This document shows, piece by piece, positions 1-6,360 of a stretch of 6,726 bases of DNA. Origin of the DNA: Bacteroidetes bacterium GWA2_31_9b (lineage in GTDB: Bacteria; Bacteroidota; Bacteroidia; Bacteroidales; UBA12077); NCBI GenBank assembly GCA_001769005.1, contig MENE01000069.1, positions 1 through 6,726 of the forward strand, given 5' to 3'. The notes below the pieces were generated by a model. The model was not told the origin of the DNA and made no database searches. It worked only from the letters and a program-made list of their open reading frames with translations. Position 1 is the first letter of the stretch; each line of letters starts with the position of its first letter. The position numbers were made by a program, and so were the translations under genes.

Positions 1-507
1 AAAAAAAATACTTTCTATCAATCTGTCTGAAATATCAGAATTTATTGAATCGCCTGTTTTTTGATAGCTATATAAATCCGATTGTTTTGTAATAACAATG
101 AGTGCTCCAACTTTTTGATCCGACATATTTATACTTGCTGTTACAATTGCAGAATAATTAAATTCTTCTTCTTCAGCATAACTTATTGAAAATAATTTTT
201 CTATAGAAAACTTTTTGTTTGAAAAATATTTGCTTCCTATGATTAATATAAACCTCCGAATTTCTTGTTGAAATACTATGATTAATGCAATTACCCCAAC
301 ACCAATAACTTGTCCGAGTAAGCTGCTCAGTAATTGCATATTTAATGCGCGAACAATAAGCCAAAGCAGGTAAAATGAAAAAATTCCAACAAAAATACTT
401 ATTGCTGTTGTACCTTTTATCAGGTTATAAAGCTGATACAAAAGAAATGATACCAAAAGAATATCAAGAATATCTAAAAAACGTATTGTTATAAAAGCTA
501 TAGACAT
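1..507 (-). CDS. cdaA: Diadenylate cyclase CdaA (TIGR00159 family), N-terminal 169 residues, cut by the window edge
   Basis: CdaA is a membrane-bound enzyme that makes cyclic di-AMP from two ATP. Reading from the ATG at 507 on the minus strand, the frame stays open to base 1 (169 codons). The N-terminus contains FLDILDILLVSFLLYQLY (10-27), then three predicted membrane helices at about 12-30, 35-54 and 66-88. The family motif LNMQLLSSLLGQVIGVGV lies at 55-72, followed by IVFQQEIRRF (77-86). The soluble cyclase domain begins near 110 and includes KVGALIVI (132-139). The window ends just before the expected DGA and RHR catalytic motifs, so activity cannot be judged. Family members are usually about 250-280 residues, so roughly a third is missing. 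The start is chosen because the residues after this ATG match the usual CdaA N-terminus and no other ATG lies upstream in frame. It sits 44 bp downstream of folP on the same strand. A TAnnTTTG element just upstream may give it a promoter of its own. Confidence 0.93.
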   Translation of the reverse strand, partial: MSIAFITIRFLDILDILLVSFLLYQLYNLIKGTTAISIFVGIFSFYLLWLIVRALNMQLLSSLLGQVIGVGVIALIIVFQQEIRRFILIIGSKYFSNKKFSIEKLFSISYAEEEEFNYSAIVTASINMSDQKVGALIVITKQSDLYSYQKTGDSINSDISDRLIESIFF

Positions 508-531
508 TGTATATAATCTAAAATGAATAAA

Positions 532-539
532 CAAATGTA
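532..539 (-). promoter_or_regulatory. Candidate -7 promoter element for cdaA
   Basis: The minus strand reads TACATTTG, a perfect match to the Bacteroidota -7 consensus TAnnTTTG. It ends 24 bases before the cdaA ATG, in the 44 bp gap after the folP stop. No good -33 TTG lies at the usual 19-21 base spacing: a TTG at 555-553 is only 13 bases away. It could let cdaA be transcribed apart from folP. A chance match in AT-rich DNA remains possible. Confidence 0.35.
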
Positions 540-551
540 ACAAAATATTAA

Positions 552-1436
552 TCAATCGTACCAGTCATCTACAAACGCATTTGAAAATTTATTAACAAGT
601 TTTATTGTTTCTTTGGCTTCTTTAATATCGTGAACTCTTAAAATATTTGCTCCACCTAAAAGAGCTAAAGTATTCAGTACTGAAGTGCCATTTAGTGATT
701 CTTCAGGCGTAGTATTTAAAGTTTTAAATATCATAGATTTTCTTGACAATCCAACTAATACTGGGATTTCAAAAATTCTGAAATCTTTAAGGTGATTTAA
801 TAATTGGTAATTATGTTCAATGGTTTTTCCAAAGCCAAATCCAGGATCAATAATAAAATCAGAAACTCCAATTAATTTTAATTGCTGAACTTTTTGTGAA
901 AAATACTCCATTACTTCTTTAACCACATTTTTGTATTCCGGGTTTTGATACATGGTTTGAGGTGTGCCTTTCATATGCATCATTATATAAGGAACATTCA
1001 ATTCAGCAATTGTTTGAAACATATCTTTATCCATATCACCCGATGAAATATCATTGATAATATCAACATTAAAATGTGTTACAACATGCTTAGCAATACC
1101 TGAGCGAAAAGTATCAACTGAAATTATTATATCAGGAAATTGTTTTTTTATTAATTCAAGTACAGGAATCAACCTGTTTAGTTCTTCTTTTTCTGTAATC
1201 ATTTCAGCACCGGGTCGCGATGAGTAAGCACCAATATCAAGAATATCGCAACCTTCAATAATCATTTCATTAACATGATTTTGAATATCTTCGAGAGATT
1301 TATAGCGTCCTCCATCGAAAAATGAATCGGGAGTAACATTTAAAATACCCATTATCTTAGGTTCCGATAAATCAAAAATTTCTCCTTTGCACTTTATACT
1401 TCGTTTTTTTGAAAAAAATGTATCTTTAGGCTCCAT
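552..1436 (-). CDS. folP: Dihydropteroate synthase
   Basis: This cytoplasmic enzyme joins 6-hydroxymethyl-7,8-dihydropterin diphosphate to p-aminobenzoate, giving dihydropteroate for folate synthesis; it is the sulfonamide target. The 294-residue protein is a complete TIM-barrel pterin-binding domain of normal length. Motifs in order are MGILNVTPDSFFDGG (29-43), DIGAYSSRPGAE (67-78), SVDTFRSG (106-113), INDISSG (127-133), MHMKGTPQTM (153-162), the pterin-pocket loop DPGFGFGKT (197-205), GLSRKS (229-234) and RVHD (267-270) near the C-terminus. All expected ligand-binding residues appear present. The loop reads YSSRPG where E. coli has ESTRPG; I take this as the Bacteroidota form, not evidence of resistance. 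The start ATG at 1436 gives a short lead of about 25 residues before the barrel. folP diverges from tmk and precedes cdaA, with which it probably forms an operon. A TAnnTTTG element lies 25 bases upstream of its start. Confidence 0.97.
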   Translation of the reverse strand: MEPKDTFFSKKRSIKCKGEIFDLSEPKIMGILNVTPDSFFDGGRYKSLEDIQNHVNEMIIEGCDILDIGAYSSRPGAEMITEKEELNRLIPVLELIKKQFPDIIISVDTFRSGIAKHVVTHFNVDIINDISSGDMDKDMFQTIAELNVPYIMMHMKGTPQTMYQNPEYKNVVKEVMEYFSQKVQQLKLIGVSDFIIDPGFGFGKTIEHNYQLLNHLKDFRIFEIPVLVGLSRKSMIFKTLNTTPEESLNGTSVLNTLALLGGANILRVHDIKEAKETIKLVNKFSNAFVDDWYD

Positions 1437-1461
1437 TTTAACGGTTTTATTTTTACTAACA

Positions 1462-1469
1462 CAAAGTTA
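1462..1469 (-). promoter_or_regulatory. Candidate -7 promoter element for folP(-cdaA)
   Basis: The minus strand reads TAACTTTG, a perfect match to TAnnTTTG, in the 95 bp region between divergent folP and tmk. It ends 25 bases before the folP ATG, which would give a leader of roughly 20 bases. The -33 region is AT-rich with no clear TTG at the expected distance. The position between divergent genes makes it more credible than a random match. Confidence 0.45.
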
Positions 1470-1531
1470 CTAAAATTGACCAAAAATTGTTTAGTTTAGT
1501 ATTTAATGGTACAAAATATACATTGAAAATT

Positions 1532-2218
1532 ATGAAATTTATTGTCATCGAAGGATTAGATGGTTCAGGAAAATCAACACAACTAAAGAAATTAAAAGAT
1601 TATTTAACACAAAATAATATTCAATATCAATATGTACATTTTCCACGAACCGATTCCAGAATTTATGGTGATTTAATTGCCCGATTTTTACGTGGCGATC
1701 TGGGTGATATTCATTCTGTTAACCCTTATTTGATTGCTCTGATTTATGCCGGCGACAGAAATGATGCAAAACAATCTATTATTGATTGGTTAAAAAATGG
1801 CGACCTTGTTATTGTTGATCGTTATGTGTACTCAAATATTGCTTTTCAATGTGCAAAATTAAACGACATTGCTGAAATTGACAAACTCAGCGAATGGATT
1901 AAAGATTTAGAATATAACTATTTCCAGATTCCAAAACCAGCTTTAAATATATTTTTAAATGTACCCTTTGAGTTTACAAAACATAACTTAAAAAATCAAA
2001 GACATGGAAACGATCGCGAATATCTTGAAGGAAAAGAAGATATTCATGAAAAAGATATTGATTTTCAGAGTAAAGTTCGCGATATTTATTTGCACGAAAC
2101 AAAAAAAGATAAAACACTAAAAATTATTGATTGTGCCAATGAAAATGGCCAAATGCCTGATTCCAATGTAGTTTTTGCAAAGCTTTTGGAATTATTAAAA
2201 AGTGAAAAAATTATTTAA
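1532..2218 (+). CDS. tmk: Thymidylate kinase (dTMP kinase)
   Basis: This enzyme phosphorylates dTMP to dTDP with ATP, a required step to dTTP, in the cytoplasm. From the ATG at 1532 the protein is 228 residues, close to the family norm. It opens directly into the first beta strand and the P-loop: MKFIVIEGLDGSGKSTQ, with the Walker A motif GLDGSGKST at 8-16. The substrate-side motif VDRYVYSN (95-102) contains the DRY triplet. A charged lid-like segment rich in Arg, Asp and Glu spans about 155-175 (DREYLEGKEDIHE at 161-173). A longer frame from TTG at 1487 would add 15 residues before the P-loop strand; I prefer 1532 because nucleotide kinases of this family start right at that strand. The gene diverges from folP. 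I see no strong promoter: TTG at 1476-1478 and TATTTAAT at 1500-1507 are only a weak pair. Downstream lies a repeat cluster that may act as a terminator. Confidence 0.96.
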   Translation: MKFIVIEGLDGSGKSTQLKKLKDYLTQNNIQYQYVHFPRTDSRIYGDLIARFLRGDLGDIHSVNPYLIALIYAGDRNDAKQSIIDWLKNGDLVIVDRYVYSNIAFQCAKLNDIAEIDKLSEWIKDLEYNYFQIPKPALNIFLNVPFEFTKHNLKNQRHGNDREYLEGKEDIHEKDIDFQSKVRDIYLHETKKDKTLKIIDCANENGQMPDSNVVFAKLLELLKSEKII

Positions 2219-2235
2219 TACAAAAAAAATTTAAA

Positions 2236-2311
2236 ATGCACTAAAATTAAGAATGCCTAAAGTTTTTAATATGATTATAATATAAATATTTTAGGCATTT
2301 TAGGCATTTTT
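2236..2311 (+). repeat. Cluster of TTTAGGCAT direct and inverted repeats; possible weak terminator after tmk
   Basis: The 116 bp spacer between tmk and the next gene holds two tandem 9-base units TTTTAGGCA (2289-2297 and 2298-2306), followed by a run of five T (2307-2311). Upstream, AATGCCTAAA (2252-2261) is the exact reverse complement of TTTAGGCATT, which occurs at 2290-2299 and 2299-2308. A looser copy, ATGCACTAAA, is at 2236-2245. The left arm can therefore pair with either right arm, giving a 10 bp stem with a loop of 28 or 37 very AT-rich bases. The second pairing runs into the T run, as in an intrinsic terminator, but the stem has few G-C pairs and the loop is large. A multi-site protein-binding region is the alternative. 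Confidence 0.4.
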
Positions 2312-2334
2312 AACTATTAACATTTAACTAACTT

Positions 2335-3510
2335 ATGAAAATCATCAATAATATCAGCCGAAACCTTGTAGGGATAGTATTTATTTTCTCGGGATTTGTA
2401 AAAGGAATTGATCCACTTGGTTCTGCATACAAATTTGGCGATTATTTTAATGCATTCGGATTAGAATTTCTTGAACCAACGGCTTTTTCGTTGGCCATAT
2501 TATTAAGTTCATTAGAGTTTATTATTGGATTCTCATTGATTTTTTCTACAAAAAAGAATTTAACTGCTTGGGCAGTTTTACTTTTCATGTCTTTCTTTAC
2601 AATTCTAACATTTATTCTCGCAATTTTTAATCCAGTAACCGATTGCGGTTGTTTTGGTGATGCAATAATAATGACCAACTGGCAAACATTCCTAAAGAAT
2701 ATTGTTTTAATGGTGTTTACTTTCATCCTATTTATAAACCGTAATAAATATCAAACAAACTGGTCGAATAGTAAACAATGGAGCATTGTTTCAATACCCG
2801 CTATCTTTATTGTTTTAGTTTCGGTTTATTGTTACAGGCATCTTCCCCTTATCGATTTTATGCCATATACTGTAGGAACTTATATCCCGGAAAAAATGGC
2901 AATTCCAGATGATGCTCCAAGTGCTGAATATAAAACATCTCTTATTTACACGAAAGACGGTAAAAATATTGAAGTTGATTTAAACAATTTGCCCGATTCA
3001 ACCTGGCAATGGGTAGAAACAAAACAAGAACTCATTCAGGAAGGATATGTTCCTCCGATACACGATTTTGTAATACAATCTATGACTGGTGATGATATTA
3101 CAGATATTATTTTAAATGAGAATAAGTTTACCATTCTACTTGTTGCGTATAACCTGAAAAATACAAAGCTCTCTGATATAATTAAAATAAATGCTCTTGC
3201 AGAATATTGTGATAGTTCAAACAACTGTAATTTTATTTGTTTAACATCATCATTACAAAGCGAAATTGACGAGTTTACTCAGAAAACGAATGCCAAATAT
3301 CCATTTTTTAACACCGATGAAATAACTCTTAAAACTATGATAAGAGCTAATCCGGGATTAGTTATTCTAAAACGAGGTTGGATTATTGATAAATGGAATG
3401 CTCTGGACACTCCCGACTTAAATGGGTTTATAAAAAATTTAATTAATAATCCTAAGTACAAGACTAAGTCAAATGAAAACGAAAGCGAAAACGAAGATTT
3501 AAACGTATAG
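2335..3510 (+). CDS. DoxX-like membrane protein with C-terminal thioredoxin-like domain (BT_3928-type)
   Basis: This 391-residue inner-membrane protein has an N-terminal DoxX/MauE-like bundle and a C-terminal soluble domain. Predicted helices are near 9-25, 50-70, 77-97, 117-135 and 149-168. Charges (TKK at 72-74, NRNK at 135-138 inside) suggest a cytoplasmic N-terminus and a periplasmic C-terminal part. The motif DCGCFGD (103-109), between helices 3 and 4, then also faces the periplasm. Residues about 255-375 look thioredoxin-like: strand FTILLVAY (265-272) and NPGLVILKRGWIIDKW (339-354), whose Pro340 would be the cis-proline. No CxxC follows the first strand; the domain's cysteines are 292, 298 and 302, so classical disulfide exchange there is unlikely. 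The tail (379-391) is rich in Asn and Glu and encoded by a short hexamer repeat. Function is unknown; a periplasmic redox role is inferred from the fold. It lies 23 bp before the permease, and proximity to tpiA is a recurring Bacteroidota arrangement as I recall it. No clear promoter element was seen upstream. Confidence 0.82.
   Translation: MKIINNISRNLVGIVFIFSGFVKGIDPLGSAYKFGDYFNAFGLEFLEPTAFSLAILLSSLEFIIGFSLIFSTKKNLTAWAVLLFMSFFTILTFILAIFNPVTDCGCFGDAIIMTNWQTFLKNIVLMVFTFILFINRNKYQTNWSNSKQWSIVSIPAIFIVLVSVYCYRHLPLIDFMPYTVGTYIPEKMAIPDDAPSAEYKTSLIYTKDGKNIEVDLNNLPDSTWQWVETKQELIQEGYVPPIHDFVIQSMTGDDITDIILNENKFTILLVAYNLKNTKLSDIIKINALAEYCDSSNNCNFICLTSSLQSEIDEFTQKTNAKYPFFNTDEITLKTMIRANPGLVILKRGWIIDKWNALDTPDLNGFIKNLINNPKYKTKSNENESENEDLNV
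3475..3492 (+). repeat. Three GAAARC hexamers in the coding tail of the DoxX-like gene
   Basis: GAAAAC, GAAAGC and GAAAAC lie head to tail, followed by GAAGAT. They are in frame and encode Glu-Asn/Glu-Ser pairs in the acidic C-terminus. Gain or loss of a unit would keep the frame, so the tail length may vary between strains. Confidence 0.6.
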
Positions 3511-3533
3511 AATAATAAAACCAAATTTGTATT

Positions 3534-4616
3534 GTGATTCATTTCTTAATAAAACGCTTAGTATATGCAATACTCATAATTTGGGGAGTTATTTCCGTAG
3601 TTTTTTTTCTTTTTAATATTTTACCCGGCGATCCTGCAAAAATGATGGTAGGTCAACGAACCGACATTCTAACCATTGAAGCTATACACAAAGAACTAGG
3701 TCTCGATCGTTCAAAATCAATGCAGTACATAAAATACATTAACGATTTGTCGCCTATTTCTGTTTTTAATATTTCGAATAACGAAAATTATTTTTATCTC
3801 GATACAATTAAATATCAATCGGTTATTCACGTTTTGAAGTTTGGAAAAAACTTTTCACTTTGTTTAAAAGCACCCTATTTAAGGCGTTCGTATCAAAGTA
3901 AAAGACCAGTATCAGATATAATAAGAGAAACACTGCCGAATACATTTATTCTTGCACTCGTATCCATAATTTTTGCAACCTTTCTTGGTATTTTTTTAGG
4001 AATTATTTCAGCTATAAAAAAAGACAGCCTCTACGATCGCATATCCCTATTATTTTCTGCATTTGGTATGTCGTTGCCATCATTTTTTGCTGCAATACTT
4101 ATTGGTTGGATATTTGCATTTGTTCTCGGCGATTTAACCGGACTTAACCTTACCGGAAATCTCTATGAAATTGATGATTTTGGCGAAGGATATACATTGC
4201 AATTAAAAAACCTGATTCTTCCTGCATTTACATTAGGTATAAGGCCATTAGCAATTGTTATTCAGTTATCACGAAACTCAATGCTCGATGTACTTTCACA
4301 GGATTATATCAGAACAGCGAAGGCAAAAGGGCTTTCATTTTCTAAAATTATCTGGTCACATGCATTAAAAAACTCTCTCAATCCTGTAATCACAGCAGTT
4401 TCAGGCTGGTTTGCATCTTTAATGACGGGTGTTGTTTTTGTTGAATATATATTTGGTTGGAAAGGCTTAGGTTATGTTATTGTTGATTCGCTTAACAATT
4501 ACGATTTACCAGTTGTTGTGGGCTGTGTTTTAACTATATCGATGATATTTATTGTAATTAATACTCTGGTCGATATTATTTATTCCATTCTCGATCCTCG
4601 AATCCGATTGTCATAA
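3534..4616 (+). CDS. DppB/OppB-like ABC transporter permease
   Basis: This is an inner-membrane permease of the dipeptide/oligopeptide/nickel importer type (binding-protein-dependent permease domain). The 360-residue protein starts with the typical first helix (about 9-30) and the family motif ILPGDPAKMMVG (29-40). A long region at about 60-130 includes PYLRRSYQSKRPVSDI (114-129). This is longer than the E. coli DppB equivalent and typical of Bacteroidota members as I know them. Helices then follow near 136-160, 168-198, 228-248, 283-305 and 328-350. The EAA loop that contacts the ATPase is clear at 257-290, with DYIRTAKAKGLS (257-268) and HALKNSLNP (276-284). The start is GTG at 3534: an in-frame stop lies at 3516-3518 and no upstream ATG exists, while the residues after GTG (IHFLIKRLVYA) match the usual N-terminus. 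It probably shares a transcript with the gene 23 bp upstream. No second permease, ATPase or binding protein is in the window, so the substrate cannot be assigned. Confidence 0.9.
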   Translation: MIHFLIKRLVYAILIIWGVISVVFFLFNILPGDPAKMMVGQRTDILTIEAIHKELGLDRSKSMQYIKYINDLSPISVFNISNNENYFYLDTIKYQSVIHVLKFGKNFSLCLKAPYLRRSYQSKRPVSDIIRETLPNTFILALVSIIFATFLGIFLGIISAIKKDSLYDRISLLFSAFGMSLPSFFAAILIGWIFAFVLGDLTGLNLTGNLYEIDDFGEGYTLQLKNLILPAFTLGIRPLAIVIQLSRNSMLDVLSQDYIRTAKAKGLSFSKIIWSHALKNSLNPVITAVSGWFASLMTGVVFVEYIFGWKGLGYVIVDSLNNYDLPVVVGCVLTISMIFIVINTLVDIIYSILDPRIRLS

Positions 4617-4651
4617 AATAGTATTTCCAGATACAAATCCATTAAAATCTC

Positions 4652-4682
4652 AAATCCCATTTTTATAGATAAAAAAGGATTT
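4652..4682 (+). repeat. Imperfect inverted repeat between the permease gene and tpiA
   Basis: AAATCC (4652-4657) pairs with GGATTT (4677-4682). The inner T run (4660-4664) can pair with the A run (4671-4676), leaving a small internal loop and a short apical loop. No T run follows directly, so it is a poor intrinsic terminator. Its right arm overlaps the place where a -33 element for the tpiA promoter would sit, so it could be an operator or chance AT-rich pairing. Confidence 0.25.
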
Positions 4683-4697
4683 ACGCTTAATATTTCT

Positions 4698-4705
4698 TAT
4701 TTTTG
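4698..4705 (+). promoter_or_regulatory. Candidate -7 promoter element for tpiA-prmA
   Basis: TATTTTTG matches TAnnTTTG exactly and ends 30 bases before the tpiA ATG. It lies in the 119 bp gap after the permease stop, consistent with a new transcription unit starting here. There is no good TTG at the usual -33 spacing. Position and consensus support it; the AT-rich background weakens it. Confidence 0.42.
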
Positions 4706-4735
4706 GTGATGTATTACTAATTTGAATCAAAAATC

Positions 4736-5485
4736 ATGAGAAAAAATATAGTTGCAGGAAACTGGAAAATGAATATGACCATCCCTGAAGGTGAAAATCT
4801 TATTAATGAAATACTTAAAGAATCTATTTCAAATCAAACAATCCTTATAGTTGCTCCTCCATATCCCAATTTGGTTACTACTTCACTCCTATTAAAAAAC
4901 TCAAAAATTAAACTTGCAGCACAAAATTGTGCCGATAAAGATAAAGGAGCATTTACAGGCGAAGTTTCTGCATCAATGATTAAATCTACAGGTGCAGAGT
5001 ATGTTATTTTAGGTCACTCTGAACGCAGAGCTTACTATAACGAAACAGACCAAATAATTAACTCAAAAATTAAACTCGCTTTAAAAGCAGGTCTTAAAAC
5101 CATTGTTTGCTGTGGCGAAGTGCTTAGCGAACGCGAAAGCAACAAACATTTCGATGTGGTATCAAAGCAATTGAAAGGAATGTTTGATGGTATTACTCCA
5201 ACAGATTTTGAGAATATTATTATTGCTTATGAACCTGTTTGGGCAATTGGAACAGGTAAAACTGCTACATCTGATCAGGCACAGGAAATGCATAAATTTA
5301 TTCGTGAGAATATTAAATCAGCATATGGTAATGAAATAGCCGAGAATACATCCATTTTATATGGTGGAAGCTGCAAACCTTCAAATGCGAAGGAGTTGTT
5401 TAATAATGCCGATGTAGATGGTGGCCTTATAGGTGGAGCATCTTTGGTTGCTAAGGAATTTATAGAAATTGCGAAATCATTTTAA
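4736..5485 (+). CDS. tpiA: Triosephosphate isomerase
   Basis: This glycolytic enzyme interconverts dihydroxyacetone phosphate and glyceraldehyde 3-phosphate in the cytoplasm. The 249-residue protein is full length and has every expected landmark: AGNWKMN (7-13) with substrate-binding Asn9 and Lys11, AAQNC (61-65), GHSERR (93-98) with the electrophile His94, the CCGE segment (126-129), and YEPVWAIGTGKTA (165-177) with catalytic base Glu166 and flexible loop 6. The phosphate-binding YGGS (209-212) and GGLIGGASL (229-237) close the barrel. The ATG at 4736 places the NWKMN motif at its normal distance from the N-terminus. A candidate promoter lies 30 bases upstream, and prmA follows 10 bases after the stop, so the two are probably co-transcribed. 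Nothing about the protein looks unusual. Confidence 0.98.
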   Translation: MRKNIVAGNWKMNMTIPEGENLINEILKESISNQTILIVAPPYPNLVTTSLLLKNSKIKLAAQNCADKDKGAFTGEVSASMIKSTGAEYVILGHSERRAYYNETDQIINSKIKLALKAGLKTIVCCGEVLSERESNKHFDVVSKQLKGMFDGITPTDFENIIIAYEPVWAIGTGKTATSDQAQEMHKFIRENIKSAYGNEIAENTSILYGGSCKPSNAKELFNNADVDGGLIGGASLVAKEFIEIAKSF

Positions 5486-5495
5486 ACCTTTGTAA

Positions 5496-6338
5496 ATGGA
5501 TTATATTGAACTTGTTTGTGTTGTAAAATCAGAAAATACTGAAGAAATTAACGGCATTCTAATAGCCGAACTTAGCGAAATTGGTTACGAAAGTTTCGAC
5601 GAATCGAACGATGGAGTTAAAGCTTATATTCAGGATAAACTCTTTGATTTTGAAAAAGTAAAAGAGTTGCAAGTAAATTTTTTATCAAGTTGTATTATAG
5701 ATTTATCCTGGAAATTAATAAAATCAGAAAATTGGAACGAAAAATGGGAAAAGAATTTCGAACCCATTTCAGTTGATAATCGATGTACAATTAGGGCTCC
5801 ATTTCATATCAATATGCCAAAAACTGAATACGAGATTATTATTGAACCCAAAATGTCATTCGGAACAGGGCATCACGAAACAACCTACTTAATGGTGAAA
5901 TCAATGCTTAATATTGAATTTACCGGAATGGATGTTCTCGATATGGGATGCGGAACAGGTATTTTAGCAATTCTTGCTTCGTTAAAAGGTGCTAAAAATA
6001 TTACGGCTATTGATATTGATGAGTGGGCATATCAGAATTCAATTGAAAATGTTGAAAAAAATAATTGCTCTAACATTTCTGTTTTTCAAGGTGATGCCGA
6101 ATTAATTAAAAATAAATCGTTCGATATTATACTTGCCAATATTAACAGAAATATTCTTTTAAATGATCTGGTAAATTATTCCAACTCATTAAAAGATAAT
6201 GGATTGCTTTTATTAAGCGGTATATACGAAACCGATTTAGAAAAAATAAAAGAAGAAGCTCAAAATCAAAATTTAGTTTTTAAGTATTTTGACTCCAAAA
6301 ACAACTGGGTTGCTGCCAGTTTTCGAAAAGTAAAATAA
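5496..6338 (+). CDS. prmA: Ribosomal protein L11 methyltransferase
   Basis: PrmA uses S-adenosylmethionine to trimethylate lysines and the N-terminus of ribosomal protein L11. The 280-residue protein is near the family norm (E. coli about 293). A substrate-binding N-terminal domain (about 1-100) carries the linker motif NWNEKWEKNFEPI (79-91). The catalytic domain holds the family signature PKMSFGTGHHETT (118-130), SAM motif I VLDMGCGTGILAI (147-159), the acidic strand end AIDID (171-175) and the active-site ANINRNIL (214-221). Gly-rich loop and acidic residues for SAM binding are intact. The start ATG at 5496 is 10 bases after the tpiA stop. No Shine-Dalgarno sequence is apparent, as is normal in this phylum. 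Loss of this gene is tolerated in E. coli, so it need not be essential here. Its link with tpiA is probably only shared transcription. Confidence 0.96.
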   Translation: MDYIELVCVVKSENTEEINGILIAELSEIGYESFDESNDGVKAYIQDKLFDFEKVKELQVNFLSSCIIDLSWKLIKSENWNEKWEKNFEPISVDNRCTIRAPFHINMPKTEYEIIIEPKMSFGTGHHETTYLMVKSMLNIEFTGMDVLDMGCGTGILAILASLKGAKNITAIDIDEWAYQNSIENVEKNNCSNISVFQGDAELIKNKSFDIILANINRNILLNDLVNYSNSLKDNGLLLLSGIYETDLEKIKEEAQNQNLVFKYFDSKNNWVAASFRKVK

Positions 6339-6360
6339 TAAAAATCTTAAAATTCAATAC

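Noticed and set aside
67..77. Loss of the CdaA catalytic motifs as a sign of a degenerate enzyme
   Set aside because: The frame is open to base 1 and the sequence ends just before the place where DGA would appear, so the absence is due to the window edge.
173..364. Open minus-strand frame of 63 codons
   Set aside because: It lies in another frame inside cdaA, which has strong family motifs across the same bases.
700..1240. Sulfonamide-resistant folP because of SSRPG in place of STRPG
   Set aside because: This reads as the ordinary form in this phylum as I know it; resistance cannot be inferred without comparison to susceptible relatives.
1487..1531. TTG-initiated N-terminal extension of tmk by 15 residues
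   Set aside because: Family members begin at the first beta strand just before the P-loop, which fits the ATG at 1532. The extension has no recognisable content and would overlap the likely promoter region.
2442..3542. Three open minus-strand frames opposite the DoxX-like gene (2442-2726, 3036-3224, 3279-3542)
   Set aside because: They are antisense to a well-supported gene, show no family motifs and have compositions expected of reverse-strand reading.
5485..5492. AACCTTTG before prmA as a promoter element
   Set aside because: It misses the first T of TAnnTTTG and ends only 3 bases before the prmA start, too close for a leader; prmA is more simply read through from tpiA.
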